Below are positions 60,191 through 64,000 of a DNA stretch of 64,000 nucleotides, in pieces (position 1 is the first letter of the stretch; every line of letters starts with the position of its first letter). Location: contig JAUEDM010000002.1 of NCBI GenBank assembly GCA_033439685.1, forward strand, positions 5,394,001-5,458,000, read 5' to 3'. Both the position numbers and the translations under genes were made by a program. Under the pieces are notes generated by a model that ran no database searches, had not been told where the DNA came from, and saw only the letters and a program-made list of their open reading frames with translations. This stretch comes from Apodospora peruviana (taxonomy: Eukaryota; Ascomycota; Sordariomycetes; Sordariales; Lasiosphaeriaceae).

Positions 60191-61107
60191 CCGGATTTGA
60201 ACAGACCGACGACTTTTTGAACCCCTTCGAGCGCTTCATCCATGGGCCGAGCCGCTAACCAATTATCCTCCTTGAACGAACGGCTGGGTGCTGGAGCATC
60301 AAGTGAGACAACCTGTTTCCGCGATGCGTGCTTTTTGTTTACTTGTAACCCAGTGCGTATGTGTTACCGGCTCTAGAGGAAGGAAAGGTGGCAGCAAGGG
60401 TTCTGGCTAACAATGATGAAAAGGAATCAATTCGGTCATTCACGACAGCGTTACATGCCGCAAATCGTTTGAAGGGAAATTATGATTGTGGGAGGTGAGC
60501 TCGTTCGTCCAATGCGTCATCATCGCAGTTAATTTGGCACATACATATATCCATTTATAAGATAATACCTACTTACACTCGTGTCTTGGATAGGTGGAGC
60601 GGAGGCATAAGAACGAAATTAAAACTTAATAATACCCTCTCATAATGCAGTACAAAAAAACTACATATATTTTTCCTTCTCTTCTTGCCTTGAGCAAAAT
60701 CATAAAGGCCTGTGTCTTTTCTCCTTTTATCGTTGTTTACGCCTCTTTCTTTCGTTCCTCTAGCTTAGCTGCCTACAACCTATCAAGGACCACCTCCTCC
60801 CTGGACCGAGACAAAACCAGATATGGTACCGGTGATACTTTTTGTCTTTCCATTGTCCACTGTGTCCTTTGACAGCCAGAATGCCCATCAAGACTATTAA
60901 AAAATTCCCTTGCAGCTGTAACTGCCTCCCTCAGTCATCCTGCATCTCCTTTTTATTTTCATCCACCTTATCTTAAAAGCAGGAAAAAGCCATCGTGATT
61001 CCTTCCGTCCCTTTACTAACCTAGCTAGCTTACAACAATAATAAGAAGACAGACCTCTTTTCCATTCCCCCAAACTAAAACTACCTGAACCACCGCCGTG
61101 GTGGTTC
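60131..61107. other. Convergent intergenic region HSH49-CBP80
   Basis: Contains the frame-shifted second copy of the post-HSH49 segment (to about 60258) and then AT-rich 3' region DNA of both convergent genes. No further gene recognised. Confidence 0.5.
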
Positions 61108-63850
61108 TCAAAGAATCCCAGCATCCGCAGGGGCAACAGCAGCCTCAACAACAACTACATCCCCATCCGCATCCACCTTCCCACTATTATTACCCTCCGC
61201 AGCAGCAGCAGCAGCAACCCTCTTCTCCCTCTCCCTCTCCTTCTCAATCAAAAACGTCTCCTCGATCGCCGCTCGCCGTCTAAACACCCTCAACCACCTG
61301 TCGCCCCACCGCTTAACCATCCTCTCCTTCTCCGTCCTGTCGGTGCCATCCCCAATCTCCATCATTTCGTCCTTGCTCAGCTGGGCCCACGCAACCAACG
61401 CGTCCTCCATGTCCCTGAACAGACTCCTCATCCCCTTGACCTCCTGCTCGACTGTCTCGTCGTCTGTTGTCACATCATCTGTCCCAATAGCAGCGAGCTT
61501 CTTGTTCACAAGCTGTCGCACCCGACCAGTCACCTTCATGACGGTATTGAACACCAGCTCGTAGATGTACCCCTTACCCAACGCATCGCCCTGGGTCTTG
61601 CCCGCGAAGCCGGCCAGCGTCCAGTTGACCACGACCGACGGGACCAGGATGCTGTAGTTGAGCAGCTTCTCCACGATCGTGATGGCCACGCCCGGGTGGG
61701 CAGACCAATAGTCCATGACGGACGACAGGATCTGCTGACGTGCGGCCTCGGAGGCGGCGCCGGCGTCTGTGAGGCGGTCCTTGGTGCGCTCGATGGCCGC
61801 AAGTACGTGCGACAGTGATTTTGATCCGACGTGCAGAACCGCCGTCACGAACACGTCGGTGCTGGTGACGAGCGGGTCCAGATTGTTGTCGATTGCCAAC
61901 GCGTGGATGCGCTCGATGACGGGTTGGATCTCCTCATCGGGGGCCTTGCGCTTGAGGAGGCCAGCGATCTCGCGGCCTTCAGCGGCAAAGGGGGTCTCTG
62001 TGACGCAGTGTGATCAGTATCAGACTCAGACGAGTAAAAGATGAAGACTTACGGTCATTAGCAAACTTGAAGTCCGGGACGTCCTTCTCCTTCTCGGGTC
62101 CAATCAAGGCCTGGTACGGCTCCGGCAGGGTGTTCTTGATGCGCTGGGCAAAACTCAACCGAATCTCCTTATCAATAGCACCAGCGATGAACGCCTTGCA
62201 AGGGTGCAGATCCGGCAGCGACACATCGTCAACCCACTCGGTCCACTTCCAAGTGAAACCAAAGTTGCTCAAATGATGCGAGAACCAGTCCATGAAGCGT
62301 GCCGACAGCTCCAGGTCCAGATGGTGAATATTCCTGTAGAGGTAGCGGATGGCGCGTCCGAGACTGGGGGCGATCGCGGCTGGGGCCAGCTTACACGCCT
62401 CGGTGAGGACGGAGTGGTAATAGATGAGCTTGTGCTCCGGGTTGGGTAGTTGGAACAGCTGCGAGAATACGGCGTCGACCGCGATATCCTCGGGCTTCCA
62501 AGTGGACTTGGGAGGCTCAATATCCCGTAGCCGGTCAAAAGGGGTTGCTCTGGTGGTGAATGTGCGGGGCGCAAAGAAGCAATCCACCTCGATCAGCTGG
62601 CGCGCCGTGATATTCCGATTGAAGTCCAACACGTTGATGGTATCTAGAAGAGCATCCCGAATGAGGGAAGCCGCAGCGTTCGTGACAGGCGGGACAGACT
62701 CAACATCCTGGTCACGGTAGACAGAGAAGTAGACCTCCGGGAACAGTGGTCTCGGCCCCGCAACGACCGCTTCAGGGACAGAGATTGGGGGAAGTGTGTG
62801 TTTCGGCGGGTTGCTCAGCTTCGTCTGCTGTTCGACATCCTCGGGAGGAAATTCCCACGGTCTCGGGAGGCATGGTAGCGCCCACCCGTTGTTTGCCTCG
62901 GTCTGGAGCTGGTTCTGCAGTAGTCCAATCAAGCTCATCGACGAAGCCGAAGTATCATCGGGACTCTCTGCGTGGTATGGCTCAATGAGGGCCTGCAGGG
63001 TATGTGGCTCGGAGGCAATAATTTCAGTCTTGTCCATCAAATCCGCCGCCTTTTGCTGCCACTGGTCTGGCGCAGCAACCATCACGTATGGGAGCGTGAG
63101 CAGGATGATCTTAACAAGCTCCGTTCCAATCGTCTGTTTTCACACCAAGCACGTCAGTCAGCTTACTCGCCCCCAATATCAGTATTCGTGGTATAAACCT
63201 ACGTCTTCCGAACTGGCAGTCTGCAGGACCCCCGCGCGAGCAAAGAGCTCCTCGAGGACAGGAAAGACGCCCTCTCCTTCAAGGCAGCTCTGCAGGCACG
63301 CCAGAAGCTTCAAGTAGAGTTTCACGTCACGCCACTCGCCGTCGCGTATCCGGCTTTCGATGTTGGCGACGAGCTTGGGCAGCAGCATGTCGACGATCTC
63401 AGGCTTGTTGGTGTTGGCAACCAGCACCACGGCGGCCAGGAACGGCGCCTTGAGCGGCTGCTCGACGGCTAACTGCAGAATCACGTCGACAAAGTTGCCC
63501 CGCAGCAACTCGTCGTCCCAGTTGCTGGTGAACAGGTCCGCAATCGATCGGACCTCCTCGTGCCAGGGGCGCATCGGGTTCTCGGCGATGGTGAGCAGCT
63601 GCTTGCGGATGCGCACGTGGGGGGGCGTGTCGTAGCGCCGTCTCTGTGCTCCGCCGCGGCGGTCGTCGTCGTGGCCGTCGTCATCTGTTCCACCAACAGT
63701 TTAGTAAGAATGTTGAAAAGAGTTGCAATAATATATGCATCTTTGTCCAGACTGAGTACTAAGGTACGTACCTCTATACCGCTGGCGCTTTCTGGAATTG
63801 TAGCCTCCTCCACTGCCGCCGCCTCCTCGTCTGCGATCGTAGTCAGCCAT
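61108..63850 (-). CDS. STO1: Nuclear cap-binding protein subunit 1 (CBP80)
   Basis: Four exons, 63850-63772, 63684-63203, 63133-62053 and 61997-61108, give 843 residues; all joins are in phase. The N terminus is a basic, Gly/Arg-rich segment suited to nuclear import, followed by VRIRKQLLTIAENPMRPWHEEV and a MIF4G-type helical repeat region (about residues 50-240). A second helical part includes NGWALPCLPRPWEFPPEDVE, and the C-terminal MIF4G-like domain contains SSVMDYWSAHPGVAITIVEKLLNYSILVP, a recognisable CBP80 segment. Together with CBP20 it binds the m7G cap of nuclear transcripts and links capping to splicing, export and decay. The C-terminal tail is Ala/Glu-rich, with a short CAG-coded Ala run (near 61198-61215). 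It is convergent with HSH49. Confidence 0.93.
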
Positions 63851-64000
63851 TGCAGGCAAGAACTATGATATGTCGTCGTCCCAAGCAGCTCGTTATCTTG
63901 GTTAAGTTTCTGTGTCGAAGAGAAAAGAGGATGCTGGATGGAAAGCTCAAATAACTGTGGCTGATTTGAGCAAAAGCTGAGCTCGCTGTCGCTGGTGATG
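63851..64000. other. CBP80 upstream flank at window edge
   Basis: The first 150 bp upstream of the CBP80 start codon, cut off by the window end. Presumably its promoter and leader. No other feature. Confidence 0.5.

Overview
The window is nuclear DNA of a filamentous ascomycete (Pezizomycotina, most likely a sordariomycete). The evidence is short GT-AG introns of about 50-90 nt with CTAAC/CTGAC branch sites, tiny first coding exons, fungal-only families (Zn2Cys6 regulator, DUF6594, CYK3, RGD2) and intron-containing tRNA genes. No bacterial, viral or intact transposon genes were seen, and there is no CRISPR array. All assignments come from reading translated sequence and family knowledge. Exon joins were checked by codon phase, not by transcripts.

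The left third is gene-poor. After about 5.7 kb without a convincing gene comes a DUF6594 membrane protein (5719-6982). An unusually long 11 kb stretch without recognisable genes follows, carrying a 31-base G tract, microsatellites and AT-rich DNA. It leads to a long Zn2Cys6/Fungal_trans_2-type transcription factor (17973-20631). Another 4.5 kb gene-free stretch follows.

The right two thirds hold mostly housekeeping genes: NOP16 ribosome biogenesis factor; MARVEL-domain membrane protein (minus); CASTOR-like ACT-domain protein (minus); METTL25/RRNAD1-like methyltransferase (minus) divergent from mitochondrial ribosomal protein uS13m/SWS2; membrane dipeptidase M19 (minus); RGD2-type F-BAR/DEP/RhoGAP protein; MFS transporter of the VBA/Fnx1 type; CYK3-type cytokinesis protein (minus) divergent from a SID1-like germinal-centre kinase; two tandem tRNA-Phe genes (minus); FLX1-type mitochondrial carrier (minus); HSH49/SF3B4 splicing factor; and STO1/CBP80 cap-binding protein (minus). 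Three of these (RGD2-like, CYK3-like, SID1-like) belong to cytokinesis or Rho signalling and lie within 14.3 kb. Two others (HSH49, CBP80) act on nuclear mRNA and are convergent neighbours.

The most unusual observation is downstream of HSH49. The reading frame continues for 129 codons past its TAG stop into a tandem pair of CCHC zinc-knuckle modules (one intact, one with its His replaced by Gln), followed by a second, frame-shifted copy of the post-stop segment. This could be a readthrough extension, a separate small gene or decaying duplicated coding DNA. Other leads are a complete Cys-His-Asp triad in the CYK3 transglutaminase-like domain, loss of the arginine finger at its usual place in the RGD2-like GAP domain, and recurrent short palindromic motifs between genes.
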